Shown here one piece after another: positions 19,263 through 28,191 of a stretch of 64,000 nt of DNA. The notes under the pieces were generated by a model. It was given only the letters and a program-made list of their open reading frames with translations. It did not search any database and was not told the origin of the DNA. Source of the DNA: Lactimicrobium massiliense (GTDB lineage: Bacteria; Bacillota_I; Bacilli_A; Erysipelotrichales; Erysipelotrichaceae); the NCBI RefSeq assembly GCF_900343155.1, contig NZ_OUNG01000006.1, positions 124,001-188,000 of the forward strand. The letters run 5' to 3'. A program made the position numbers and the translations under genes. Position 1 is the stretch's first letter; each line of letters opens with the position of its first letter.

Positions 19263-21977
19263 ATGGATTACAAAAGCACATTGAACATGCCGAACACCGA
19301 CTTTGAGATGAGAGGCAATCTGGCCAGGAAAGAGCCGGTTATTCTGAAACAGTGGGAGGAAAATAACTATTACCAGGATCTGCTTGCTCATCATAAAGGG
19401 CAGAAAGCATTTGTTCTGCATGATGGTCCGCCATATGCCAATGGCAACCTGCATGCCGGTACAGCCATGAACCGTGTCATCAAGGACTTCATCAACCGCT
19501 CCCATGCGATGAGCGGCTACTATACACCGTATTTCCCAGGCTGGGATACACATGGACTGCCGATCGAGAATGCCATTCAGAAGCTTGGTGTTGACCGCAA
19601 GAAGCTTTCTCCGGCAGAATTCCGCTCCAAGTGTGAGGAATATGCTCATCAGCAGATTGCCCAGCAGATGGCAACCGAAAAGCGTCTGGGTCAGATTGCT
19701 GACTATGAGCATCGTTACATCACTCTGAAGAAGGGATTTGAAGCCAGACAGATCCGCTGCTTCGAAAAGATGGCACTGGATGGCCTGATTTTCCAGGGAC
19801 TCAAACCTGTTTACTGGTCACCATTTAATGAGACTGCTGTTGCGGATTCTGAAATCGTGTACCGTGATGTCAAGGACGCCACCATTTATCTGGCTTTCCA
19901 GATTGCGGATGGCAAGGGTGTTCTCGATCAGGATGACTACTATGTCATCTGGACAACCACACCGTGGACCATTCCTTCCAACGAAGCAGTCTGCTTAAAT
20001 GCCGATCTGGTCTATGCCGAGGTAAAGACAGAAAAGGGCAAGCTGATCATGCTGGCAGACTTCGTTGATAAGCTGCTGGCCAAGTTCCAGTTGGAAAACC
20101 AGGGTATTCTGCGTACCTTCAAGGGGAGAGAACTGGAAGGCATTACGTATCATCACGTTGTCTTTGACAAGGAATGTCCGACACTGCTTGGTGCCCATGT
20201 CACAGCTGATGATGGTACCGGTGTTGTCCATACCGCCGGCGGCCATGGCCTGGATGACTTCAATGTATGCATGAAATACGGCATCGGCCCGATCAATACG
20301 GTCGATTCTGTCGGTAAGATGAATGAGAATGCCGGCAAGTACCAGGGCATGTTCTTCGAGGACTGCTCCAAAGCTGTCATCCATGATATGAATGAGAAGG
20401 GCTGCCTGCTGGCTATTGAAAACATTGTCCATGCGTATCCGCATGATGACCGTCTCAAGAAGAAGGTCATCTTCAGAGCTGTGAAGCAGTGGTTCTGCTC
20501 CATTGACAAGATCAAGCCGCAGCTGCTCGACCAGATTGACAACCATGTTGTCTGGCACAATTCCTTTGGTCAGAAGAGAATGCATAATATGATCCATGAC
20601 CGCGGCGACTGGTGCATTTCCCGTCAGCGCCTGTGGGGTGTGCCGATTCCGATCTTCTATTGCGAAGACGGCTCTCCGATCATGGAAAAGGAAGTCTTCG
20701 AACACGTTGCAGATTTGTTCGGCCAGTATGGATCCAATGTCTGGTTTGAGCGTGAGCCAAAGGATCTTCTGCCGGAAGGCTATACAAATCCGAAGTCTCC
20801 TAATGGTATCTTCACCAAGGAAAAAGATATCATGGATGTCTGGTTTGACTCCGGATCGTCCTGGACAGAACTGGAAGACAGGGGACTGGAATTCCCTTGC
20901 GACATGTATTTTGAGGGATCAGATCAGTACCGCGGCTGGTTCAACTCTTCACTGATTGTGGCAACAGCAGTAAAGGGACGGGCACCTTACCGTGAAGTGC
21001 TCTCTCATGGCTATGTTGTTGACTCCAAGGGTGAAAAGATGTCCAAGTCTCAGGGCAATGTCGTGAATCCGATGGACATCATCAATAAGAACGGTGCTGA
21101 TGTCTTCCGTCTGTGGGCAATGGTTTCCGACTTCAAGCAGGACCTTAAGCTTGGTCCAAGCAACATCAAGCAGGTATCTGAGCAGTACCGCAAGATCAGA
21201 AATACATTCCGTTTCCTGCTCGGCAATGTGAATCCGGCTGACTTTGATCCAAAGAAGGATATGGTCGCATACCAGGATCTGGAACCTGTTGACAAGTATA
21301 TCCTCGTTCTGCTGGATGATGTTGTCAGCACTGTCAGAAAAGATGTCATGGAATACGACTATGTCGCATGTTCCAAGGCACTGACCAATTTCATGGTCAA
21401 TGAACTGTCCTCTTACTACTGTGACTTTACAAAGGATATCCTGTACTGTGAGGCTAAGGACAGCAAACGCAGAAGACAGGTACAGTCTGTATACTGGCTC
21501 TGTGTTGACAAGCTTGTCCGCCTGTGGGCACCATTCCTTGTCTATACAGCTGAGGAAGTATGGCAGCACTTCAACGATGACAGTGAGAAGTCTGTGCACA
21601 ACACAGAGTTCCCGGCTGTTGAAAACTACGCAGATGCTGAACAGGTGAAGGCTGATGGTGCCAGAATCATGGAGCTGCGTTCCGTTGTTCTCAAGGCGCT
21701 GGAAGATGCCCGCAATGAGAAGCTGATCAAGTCCAGCCAGGAAGCAGACATTTCTTTGACAGCACCGGAAGATCTGTGCAGCCTGCTGAACCAGCAGCTG
21801 CCAGATCAGGTATCGCAGTGGCTGATTGTTTCGGCAGCTGATGTCAAGCCTGCAGATCAGGTGAGTGCAAAGGTGCAGAAAGCACAGGGTACAAAGTGCC
21901 CGCGCTGCTGGAATTACAGTCTGAATCCGGATGAAGACGGACTGTGCCCGCGCTGCCATAAGGTATTGAAGGGTTAA
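19263..21977 (+). CDS. ileS: Isoleucyl-tRNA synthetase
   Basis: A 904-residue class I synthetase. The HIGH region is DGPPYANGNLHAGTA, the KMSKS loop is GEKMSKSQGN and the editing-domain WTTTPWTIPSN segment is present. A C-terminal zinc finger, CPRCWNY...CPRCHK, closes the protein. ATG at 19263 follows GGAAAGGCAAAG; the upstream extension of the frame lies in the leader. Regulated by the T-box immediately upstream and ended by the hairpin at 21984-22012. Confidence 0.97.
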   Translation: MDYKSTLNMPNTDFEMRGNLARKEPVILKQWEENNYYQDLLAHHKGQKAFVLHDGPPYANGNLHAGTAMNRVIKDFINRSHAMSGYYTPYFPGWDTHGLPIENAIQKLGVDRKKLSPAEFRSKCEEYAHQQIAQQMATEKRLGQIADYEHRYITLKKGFEARQIRCFEKMALDGLIFQGLKPVYWSPFNETAVADSEIVYRDVKDATIYLAFQIADGKGVLDQDDYYVIWTTTPWTIPSNEAVCLNADLVYAEVKTEKGKLIMLADFVDKLLAKFQLENQGILRTFKGRELEGITYHHVVFDKECPTLLGAHVTADDGTGVVHTAGGHGLDDFNVCMKYGIGPINTVDSVGKMNENAGKYQGMFFEDCSKAVIHDMNEKGCLLAIENIVHAYPHDDRLKKKVIFRAVKQWFCSIDKIKPQLLDQIDNHVVWHNSFGQKRMHNMIHDRGDWCISRQRLWGVPIPIFYCEDGSPIMEKEVFEHVADLFGQYGSNVWFEREPKDLLPEGYTNPKSPNGIFTKEKDIMDVWFDSGSSWTELEDRGLEFPCDMYFEGSDQYRGWFNSSLIVATAVKGRAPYREVLSHGYVVDSKGEKMSKSQGNVVNPMDIINKNGADVFRLWAMVSDFKQDLKLGPSNIKQVSEQYRKIRNTFRFLLGNVNPADFDPKKDMVAYQDLEPVDKYILVLLDDVVSTVRKDVMEYDYVACSKALTNFMVNELSSYYCDFTKDILYCEAKDSKRRRQVQSVYWLCVDKLVRLWAPFLVYTAEEVWQHFNDDSEKSVHNTEFPAVENYADAEQVKADGARIMELRSVVLKALEDARNEKLIKSSQEADISLTAPEDLCSLLNQQLPDQVSQWLIVSAADVKPADQVSAKVQKAQGTKCPRCWNYSLNPDEDGLCPRCHKVLKG

Positions 21978-21983
21978 TGAACA

Positions 21984-22012
21984 GGGGATGGCTGAACAAC
22001 CATCCTCTTTTT
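21984..22012 (+). terminator. Terminator of ileS
   Basis: GGATGG (21986-21991) pairs with CCATCC (22000-22005), followed by TCTTTTT. The ATG at 21988 lies inside this stem. Confidence 0.75.
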
Positions 22013-22017
22013 CAACT

Positions 22018-22770
22018 ATGGAAATGAATGCACAGATGTATCTGAAGAGGGCACTTGATCTGTTGAAATCATCACTGGAACATCCTGCCTCATGGTATAT
22101 GGATCTGTATGAAAAAGATCCTTCTCTGTATTCCTTTGAGACAGATGACAGGTATGCCTATATCCTGTTTGCCATTCCGGAAGAAAACTGGAAGAATCTG
22201 ATCCTGCTTGTCTTTGATGGCGCACAGGTCATTGCGGATGCCAGCGGGTATCTGACAGGTTTGGATGTATTGATGCAGGATGAAGGCTTTCTGGATGCAT
22301 GCAGCAAGGAAAGTGACTGGATGTACCTGGAAAGGCAGATCGCTGCACAAATGCTGCAGGAAAACGGCATGGAACACAGACAAGGCATGGCCTTTCTGAC
22401 GGGCAGCACCTATGTCACCAGAGCATACCGGCATAAAAATATCTTTGTACAGATGCTGGATATGATTCATGCATATGCCATGGATGATCAAACAGGCAAT
22501 GCATGCTATCTCCATATCCTTTCTCTGGACCCGGATATCCCATGCTATGGGCCCGATGCACTGGACCACCCATATTACTATCAATATGACAGAGATGAGC
22601 CTGTACGCAGGCAGAACGGGGCAGTTATGAGACATCTTGGCTATGAGGTGCTGCAGCTTGAAACAGAACACCCGGAAGAAAATACGGATGGTACCAAGAT
22701 CTGGTTTGCCATCCGCATGGAAGAAGATCATATTGAAGATCTGCCGGCAGGAAAACAGGCTCTTGCCTGA
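22018..22770 (+). CDS. Hypothetical protein, weakly GNAT-like
   Basis: A cytosolic protein of about 250 residues, not recognised. The stretch FLTGSTYVTRAYRHKNIF, followed by a long helix, resembles the acetyl-CoA loop of GNAT acetyltransferases, and the LHILSLDPDIPCYGP segment could be a following strand. The resemblance is weak. The start at 22018 (or 22024) is chosen because an earlier ATG (21988) sits in the ileS terminator stem. No clear Shine-Dalgarno is visible for any of them. Confidence 0.55.
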   Translation: MEMNAQMYLKRALDLLKSSLEHPASWYMDLYEKDPSLYSFETDDRYAYILFAIPEENWKNLILLVFDGAQVIADASGYLTGLDVLMQDEGFLDACSKESDWMYLERQIAAQMLQENGMEHRQGMAFLTGSTYVTRAYRHKNIFVQMLDMIHAYAMDDQTGNACYLHILSLDPDIPCYGPDALDHPYYYQYDRDEPVRRQNGAVMRHLGYEVLQLETEHPEENTDGTKIWFAIRMEEDHIEDLPAGKQALA

Positions 22771-22774
22771 GTAC

Positions 22775-22803
22775 AAAAAAGGACTTCGACGGAAGTCCTT
22801 TTT
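22775..22803. terminator. Bidirectional terminator
   Basis: AAAAAGGACTTC (22776-22787) pairs with GAAGTCCTTTTT (22792-22803), loop of 4. It separates the convergent hypothetical gene and metK. Confidence 0.88.
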
Positions 22804-22812
22804 CAAATTGTC

Positions 22813-23904
22813 TTAGAAATCCAGCTTCTTGTATGCTTCCCAAGGCAGGCCCTTTCTTCCGAAGTGGCCATAGTTGGTTGTGGAAGCGTAGATCGGACGG
22901 CGCAGATTCAGTTCAGAAATGATGTTTGCAACAGAGAAGTCGAAGTTCTTGTTGATGATGTCAAGCAGCTGCTCATCTGTGTACTTGGAAGTACCAAATG
23001 TATCAACTGTAACAGACAGCGGCTTCGGCTCGCCGATTGCATAGGAGAGCTCAAGCTGGCACTTGTGAGCCAGACCGTTGGCAACAACGTTGCGGCAGAC
23101 ATAACGTGCATAGTATGCAGCAGAACGGTCAACCTTGGTAGGATCCTTGGAAGAGAAGCAGCCGCCGCCAATTGGCGCATATCCGCCATATGTATCAACG
23201 ACAATCTTACGGCCGGTTGTGCCGGAGTCACCCCAGGAACCACCGACAATGAAGGATCCGGAAGGGTTGATCAGATACTTGGTATTTTCATCAACCAGCT
23301 TCGGATCAACAACCGGCTTGATGACCTTCTCAATGATCAGATCACGGAGCTCAGCCTGTGTAATCTTTTCTGTATGCTGGGTGGAAACCAGAATCGTATC
23401 AACTCTCTTCAGTTTGCCATCATCATACTCAGCTGTGACCTGCGTCTTTCCATCCGGTCTCAGTCTGTCATCCTGACGGCGTACTTCCTCAAGCTTTGCT
23501 GCAAGCTTATGCGCACAGTCAATTGCAAACGGCATCAGGTCTTCGGTTTCATCATCCGCATAACCGAACATGATACCCTGGTCACCTGCAGAAATTTCAT
23601 CATGTGCAACAGCATTGTTGATCTCAGGAGACTGCTTGTTGACCTTGGTCAGCACATGGTACTCTTCGTTATAGCCAATCTTCTTCATGACGCCAAGAGC
23701 AATCTTTTCATAATCGATCTTGGCAGTTGTGCCGGCTTCACCATAGACCAGAATCAGGTCATCCTTGATGGTAGCCTCAACAGCCATGTGCGCATACGGA
23801 TCCTGACGAATTGCCTCATCAAGAATCGAATCTGCAATCAGATCGCAGACTTTGTCAGGATGTCCGCTTGTAACGGACTCAGAAGTAAAATAACGTTTTG
23901 CCAT
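22813..23904 (-). CDS. metK: S-adenosylmethionine synthetase (divergent)
   Basis: A 363-residue cytosolic enzyme making SAM from ATP and methionine. The start TSESVTSGHPDKVCDLIAD keeps the ATP-binding His and Asp; GAGDQGIMFGYA appears as SAGDQGIMFGYA. The late GRK, the Lys of SSKD and the PTKVD triad of phosphate ligands are all kept. Neighbouring residues differ from the usual form: GDSGTTGRK for GDAGLTGRK, and PIGGGCFSSKD for xHGGGAFSGKD. It is also about 20-35 residues shorter than typical MetK. A SAM-responsive leader precedes it. Confidence 0.9.
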   Translation of the reverse strand: MAKRYFTSESVTSGHPDKVCDLIADSILDEAIRQDPYAHMAVEATIKDDLILVYGEAGTTAKIDYEKIALGVMKKIGYNEEYHVLTKVNKQSPEINNAVAHDEISAGDQGIMFGYADDETEDLMPFAIDCAHKLAAKLEEVRRQDDRLRPDGKTQVTAEYDDGKLKRVDTILVSTQHTEKITQAELRDLIIEKVIKPVVDPKLVDENTKYLINPSGSFIVGGSWGDSGTTGRKIVVDTYGGYAPIGGGCFSSKDPTKVDRSAAYYARYVCRNVVANGLAHKCQLELSYAIGEPKPLSVTVDTFGTSKYTDEQLLDIINKNFDFSVANIISELNLRRPIYASTTNYGHFGRKGLPWEAYKKLDF

Positions 23905-23969
23905 AAAAAAACTCCCTTTCTTTTGTTTGTCTTTTCAACGAGCTGCGGAAAGAGGATTCAGTTCTCTCT

Positions 23970-24066
23970 TTCTTTATCGCTGTCAGCTTTACCACCTTAC
24001 CGGTGTGTCACGGCAGGCTGGTATGGGATCACAGAGCTGACTCTCTCACCCATTCTTGATAAAAGA
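23970..24066 (-). promoter_or_regulatory. SAM-I-clan riboswitch upstream of metK, lacking P4
   Basis: On the minus strand the leader reads TTTATCAAGA (SAM-I start consensus), a P2 with TGGG/CCCA and kink-turn-like GA/TGTGA, a P3 closed by ACC/GGT, then GTAAGGTGGTAAAGCTGAC. P1 pairs CTTTTATC with GATAAAG (one bulge). L2 GTCAGCT is perfectly complementary to AGCTGAC (23982-23988), the expected pseudoknot. P1 follows that strand after three bases, so no P4 helix can be drawn. Downstream, GAAAGAG/CTCTTTC forms a hairpin without a T-run, suggesting control of the Shine-Dalgarno rather than termination (inference). Confidence 0.8.
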
Positions 24067-24242
24067 CGAGTATATTAAAGCATTCAGACTTTTGGATTTC
24101 AATGAATCTTCGTCCATATGCCTATACACATTGCCCGCTCTGTAAATCTTATGCAATAAAAACGTTCTTTTTTACGGTGAACAAATCTTAACAATAGGTT
24201 TTTCATCTGGATGGTATAATGCCATATTGACAGGAGAGTATT
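24067..24242. other. Divergent metK/permease promoter region
   Basis: Together with the riboswitch this fills the 338 bp between metK and the permease. On the minus strand TATACT (24069-24074) can be the metK -10, with no clear -35. On the plus strand TGGTATAAT (24212-24220) precedes the permease by 23 bp. Nothing else is recognised. Confidence 0.5.
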
Positions 24243-25391
24243 ATGAGCTGGAAGAAACTGGATCCCAATCTCAAGGCAAATATATCTGCATTTACGATCT
24301 CGGGTATTTTGATCGTTCTGTTTTATCTGATTATCAAGAATCTGCCTGCCATCGGCAATGGCATTGGCGTCATGCTCAAAGCACTGATGCCATTCCTTAT
24401 TGGCATGCTGCTGGCATTGATTATGACACCTCTGCGGCGATGGATTGAAAAGAAAGTGATGAAGAATGTGCACTGGCGGGCACGCACAAAACGCAGGGCG
24501 GCAACACTTTTGTGCCTCATTGTTGTTCTGCTTGTACTGGCCGCATTCTTTGCCATCATCATGCCGCAGCTCATCAGCAGCCTGAAGTCCTTTGCAGAGA
24601 ACCTGCAGAGCTATATCGACTCGATTGAAAAAGCACTGGCTAAGCTCTCCGTATCCGATCCGGAACTGCTGGATAATATCCAGAAAATGATCCGCACTGG
24701 TTCTGATCAGCTGACATCATGGCTGACCGGGGCACAGGGCGGCCTTACCAAGATCATTTCGTTCTCTGTATCAGTCGTGAAAAACATCATCAACTTCTTC
24801 ATCGGCCTGATCATCATGTTCTACCTTCTGCTGGATGAAGAAAAGTTCAAGCACCAGGTTAAGAAGCTGGCATATGGGGCATTCCCTGAAAAGGCAGGAG
24901 ATGAAATCATGTATGTCGGCCGTCTGAGCGTCAGAATGTTCAACAGCTTCATTGCCGGCAAAGCCGTGGATTCACTGATCATCGGCATTGTCTGCTGGCT
25001 GGTTGTCACAATCCTGCAGATGCCATATGCACCAATGATCGGCTTTATCGTCGGTATTACTAATATGATCCCGGTATTCGGTCCTTTCATCGGTGCCATT
25101 CCATGCCTGATCATCCTGCTGATCATCAACCCATGGCAGAGCCTGGAATTCTTGATCTTCATCATCATTCTGCAGCAGGTCGATGGCAATATCATTGGAC
25201 CCCATATCCTGGGAGATTCGATGGGCCTGCCAACTCTGTGGGTCATGTTTGCGATCATCGTCGGCGGCGCGCTGTTCGGTGTGGTGGGCATGTTCCTGGG
25301 CGTCCCGATCTTCTCAGTCATCTATACACTTGTGGCCAATGCCCTCAACCGCCGCATGATGGAGAATCAGATCGATCTGAATACAAAGTAA
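24243..25391 (+). CDS. AI-2E family transporter (UPF0118-type permease)
   Basis: A 382-residue membrane protein with about seven to eight hydrophobic helices, a large central region after residue ~90 and the family C-terminal block GFIVGITNMIPVFGPFIGAIP, followed by GNIIGPHILGDSMGLP. Family members export small molecules or exchange Na+/H+; substrate is not readable here. It starts at ATG with CAGGAGAG upstream and is monocistronic, ended by a strong hairpin. Confidence 0.88.
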   Translation: MSWKKLDPNLKANISAFTISGILIVLFYLIIKNLPAIGNGIGVMLKALMPFLIGMLLALIMTPLRRWIEKKVMKNVHWRARTKRRAATLLCLIVVLLVLAAFFAIIMPQLISSLKSFAENLQSYIDSIEKALAKLSVSDPELLDNIQKMIRTGSDQLTSWLTGAQGGLTKIISFSVSVVKNIINFFIGLIIMFYLLLDEEKFKHQVKKLAYGAFPEKAGDEIMYVGRLSVRMFNSFIAGKAVDSLIIGIVCWLVVTILQMPYAPMIGFIVGITNMIPVFGPFIGAIPCLIILLIINPWQSLEFLIFIIILQQVDGNIIGPHILGDSMGLPTLWVMFAIIVGGALFGVVGMFLGVPIFSVIYTLVANALNRRMMENQIDLNTK

Positions 25392-25403
25392 CGAAAATAA
25401 ATG

Positions 25404-25447
25404 CTCTGCGGCATCTGAAGACTTCTTCGGATACCGCAGAGTTTTTT
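25404..25447 (+). terminator. Terminator of the AI-2E permease gene
   Basis: CTCTGCGG (25404-25411) pairs with CCGCAGAG (25434-25441), followed by TTTTTT. Confidence 0.85.
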
Positions 25448-25462
25448 GTGCGATTTGCGCAA

Positions 25463-25492
25463 TCAAAAAGACCGTCGGACAGGACGGTCTTG
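25463..25492 (-). terminator. Terminator of glnN
   Basis: On the minus strand AAGACCGTC pairs with GACGGTCTT, followed by a T-run (plus-strand AAAAAG at 25465-25470). Confidence 0.8.
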
Positions 25493-25507
25493 TTTGAATG
25501 CAATTGC

Positions 25508-27601
25508 TCAGAGTGAGAACAGCATGTCCTGATACAGCGGCAGTTTGTAGTAGCGCGGAGAAGCAATCTTCTCATATGTATCAATAGACTTGCGCAGGTC
25601 AATCATCATCGGATTGACTTCATAATACAGTGCATAGCCGATATCGTAGGTAGAACCTTTCTTCGATACCTCATCATACTTTGCCTCAAGTGCCTTGAGC
25701 TTGCCATAGACATCATCAATCAGGCCGCCAATGGTTTCAACTCTTGTTGTAAGGTACTTCGGAGCAGCTTTGCCGCAGGCATTCAGACCTTCGGCATAAG
25801 CCTTAATCTCTTCTGCCATTGCCGGCAGAACATCTTTTCTGGTCATTTCCATCAATGTTCTGACCTCAATGCCTTCGATCTGAACATACTGCTCTTCCAT
25901 GATGTTGCGGTTGGCATCAATTTCCTTCTCTGTGAAGACACCGGTCTTTGTAAACAGATCAACAACGTTCGGATCATCCAGTACTCTGGTGGATTCAATG
26001 TAGGATCTGACATTCGGCAGACCGCGTCTTGCGGCTTCCTTGATCCACTCAGCGGAATAGCCGTCGCCAGAGAACAGAATACGCTTATGATCGTGAATGA
26101 TCTGACGGCAGATACCAAGTGCCTTGTCACGGATATCCTGCACATACTTCAGGCCTTCCAGCTGATCCGCAATCTCATTGATGGCCTGGGCATTGATCGT
26201 GTTGAGCACAATGTTCGGCAGAGATGCACTCATGGAAGAACCAAGCATTCTGAATTCGAACTTATTGCCAGTGAAGGCAACAGGGGAAGTACGGTTGCGG
26301 TCGGTGTTGTCATGCGGTACATAGGCAAGGCCGTTGACCGGGTTGAAATCCGGCCTGGCTTCGTTCTTGCCTTTCTGAGAAGGATGTTCCTGATAAATGC
26401 TGTACAGGATGTCCTCAATGTAGCTGCCCAGATAAATGGAAATGATTGCAGGAGGAGCCTCGTTGGCACCCAGACGGAAGTCGTTGCCAGCCGAGGATGC
26501 ACTCATGCGCAGCAGCACCGGATACGTATCAACTGCCTTGATGAAGGCACAGATGAAGGTCAAAAAGCGGATGTTCTCAGCAGGCTTGTCACCTGGAGAA
26601 TACAGGTTCTGGCCATTGTCAGTCACAATAGAATAGTTGTTATGCTTGCCGGAACCATTGATGCCATCAAACGGCTTTTCATGCAGCAGGCAGGCAAGAC
26701 CGTGCTTCTTGGCGGTGCGGCGCAGGATATCCATGGTCAGCAGGTTCTGATCAATGGCAATGTTGCACTCGGAGAAAACCGGGGCCAGCTCGAACTGTGA
26801 CGGAGCAACTTCGTTATGTTCTGTCTTGGCATAAATACCAAGCTTCCAGAGCTCCTGGTTGACGTCCTTCATGAAGGCTGCCACACGGTCCGGAATGGCA
26901 CCGAAATAGTGATCGGAAAGTTCCTGACGCTTCGGTGCAGCAATGCCAAACAGCGTACGGCCGGTCAGCTTGAGATCAAGACGCTTCTCAAAGTATTCAC
27001 GGTCAATCAGGAAATATTCCTGCTCAAGACCAATAGAAGGCTTGCAGAACTTGACTTCCTTGTCACCAAAGATATTAACAAGTCTTGTTGCGGCATCAGA
27101 AACTGCCTTGACTGACTTCAGCAGCGGCTCCTTGCGGTCCAGTGCCTCGCCTGTGTAAGATACAAACACAGTCGGAATACACAGTACCTTGTCGCGGATA
27201 AATACCGGAGAGGAAACATCCCAGTAGGTGTAGCCTCTTGCTTCAAAGGTGGCACGCAGGCCGCCGGAAGGGAAGGAGGACGCATCAGGTTCTCCCTTGA
27301 TCAGCATCTTGCCGGAGAATCTTGCAATCGGAAGATTATCCTTGCCTGGCTCCACAAAAGCATCATGCTTTTCAGCGGTGCCGCCGGTCAGCGGCTGAAA
27401 CCAGTGGGTGAAATGCGTGCAGCCTTTTTCCATTGCCCAGCGCTTCATCGCATGAGCAATTGCATCAGCGGTTGCTCTGTCCAGAACACCTTCTGAAGCA
27501 ACTGTCTTCTTCCATGCCTCATAGACAGGACGCGGCAGACGCTCTTCCATCTGCGTTTCGCCAAATACCATTGAACCAAATTCTTCGAATGGATGTTCCA
27601 T
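25508..27601 (-). CDS. glnN: Glutamine synthetase type III
   Basis: A 697-residue ammonia-assimilating enzyme of the large GSIII class. Diagnostic pieces are FGSMVFGETQMEERLP at the start, FTHWFQPLTGGTAEKHD, GLRATFEARGYTYWD, the GLEQEYFLID active-site block and NGSGKHNNYS. GSIII is common in Bacteroides, cyanobacteria and some Bacillota. It stands alone with an AGGAGAGAGA Shine-Dalgarno and an A/T-rich upstream region containing the palindrome CTTGTACAAG at 27621-27630. Confidence 0.96.
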   Translation of the reverse strand: MEHPFEEFGSMVFGETQMEERLPRPVYEAWKKTVASEGVLDRATADAIAHAMKRWAMEKGCTHFTHWFQPLTGGTAEKHDAFVEPGKDNLPIARFSGKMLIKGEPDASSFPSGGLRATFEARGYTYWDVSSPVFIRDKVLCIPTVFVSYTGEALDRKEPLLKSVKAVSDAATRLVNIFGDKEVKFCKPSIGLEQEYFLIDREYFEKRLDLKLTGRTLFGIAAPKRQELSDHYFGAIPDRVAAFMKDVNQELWKLGIYAKTEHNEVAPSQFELAPVFSECNIAIDQNLLTMDILRRTAKKHGLACLLHEKPFDGINGSGKHNNYSIVTDNGQNLYSPGDKPAENIRFLTFICAFIKAVDTYPVLLRMSASSAGNDFRLGANEAPPAIISIYLGSYIEDILYSIYQEHPSQKGKNEARPDFNPVNGLAYVPHDNTDRNRTSPVAFTGNKFEFRMLGSSMSASLPNIVLNTINAQAINEIADQLEGLKYVQDIRDKALGICRQIIHDHKRILFSGDGYSAEWIKEAARRGLPNVRSYIESTRVLDDPNVVDLFTKTGVFTEKEIDANRNIMEEQYVQIEGIEVRTLMEMTRKDVLPAMAEEIKAYAEGLNACGKAAPKYLTTRVETIGGLIDDVYGKLKALEAKYDEVSKKGSTYDIGYALYYEVNPMMIDLRKSIDTYEKIASPRYYKLPLYQDMLFSL

Positions 27602-27790
27602 AATCTCTCTCTCCTTTTTACTTGTACAAGCTTAATCCATAGAAAAAAGACAGACAAGAAAAAATCAGAGAAAATGGCATATAAAATTGAAAACAATCAA
27701 GAAAAAATGAAAAAATATTGCAGAACAGCAAAAAAATTCAAACATTTCGCAAAAATATCAGAATTTATATCTTGCAATTCTGCAAATACT
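27602..27790 (-). promoter_or_regulatory. AT-rich glnN upstream region
   Basis: About 190 bp, far more A/T-rich than its surroundings. It holds a perfect 10-bp palindrome CTTGTACAAG (27621-27630), about 20 bp from the glnN start, and an inverted repeat CAGAATT...AATTCTG. On the minus strand TTGTCT-17-TAAGCT is a possible weak promoter overlapping the palindrome. No riboswitch was recognised. Confidence 0.4.
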
Positions 27791-27812
27791 AAAAAAGAGC
27801 ACTTCTGTGCTC
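27791..27812 (-). terminator. Terminator of the NifU-domain gene
   Basis: On the minus strand GAGCAC and GTGCTC pair around a 4-nt loop, followed by TTTTTT. Confidence 0.85.
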
Positions 27813-27822
27813 CCATCCTGTA

Positions 27823-28176
27823 TCAATAATAAGAAGTCGGTGCAAGTTTGACAGCCTGTACTTCCGGCACTTCATCAACCACAAGTGCCTGTACACCCTG
27901 TGAGATATCAACCGTGGCCATCATGCAGCCGGCACATGCACCAATCATGGATACATAAGCAATACCATTGCTGTAATCCAGCAGACGCAGATCGCCGCCT
28001 TCAGCCTGAATGTATGGACGGATCTTGTTCAGTGTATGCTCGATGCGTCCCATGACATCCTTCTTCTTAGCTTCTTCTTCCGGAGTCAGCGGACTGACTT
28101 CACCATTCTCAGCGCGGACATAAGCAGCCTGCTTTTCTTCCTCGCTCATTTGTTCTTCCTTTTTCTCCTCACTCAT
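27823..28176 (-). CDS. NifU C-terminal-domain Fe-S scaffold protein
   Basis: A 117-residue cytosolic protein: a highly charged N-terminal extension (about 45 residues of Glu/Lys) followed by a NifU-type domain with IRPYIQAEGGDLRL and the CxxC motif in GACAGCMMA. Such stand-alone domains carry or deliver Fe-S clusters. ATG at 28176 with GAAAGGA upstream is chosen over an in-frame TTG five codons earlier. It follows the PAP2-like gene immediately, so the two form an operon. Confidence 0.85.
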   Translation of the reverse strand: MSEEKKEEQMSEEEKQAAYVRAENGEVSPLTPEEEAKKKDVMGRIEHTLNKIRPYIQAEGGDLRLLDYSNGIAYVSMIGACAGCMMATVDISQGVQALVVDEVPEVQAVKLAPTSYY

Positions 28177-28191
28177 ATTGCATCCTTTCAA

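Noticed and set aside
22864-24078. 404-codon open frame antisense to metK and its riboswitch
   Set aside because: It mirrors a conserved gene, has no RBS, encodes a low-complexity Cys/Ile/Asn-rich product, and crosses the riboswitch.
27593-27829. 78-codon plus-strand frame between glnN and the NifU-domain gene
   Set aside because: Composition reflects A/T-rich intergenic DNA, it lacks an RBS and it runs through a terminator and the glnN promoter region.
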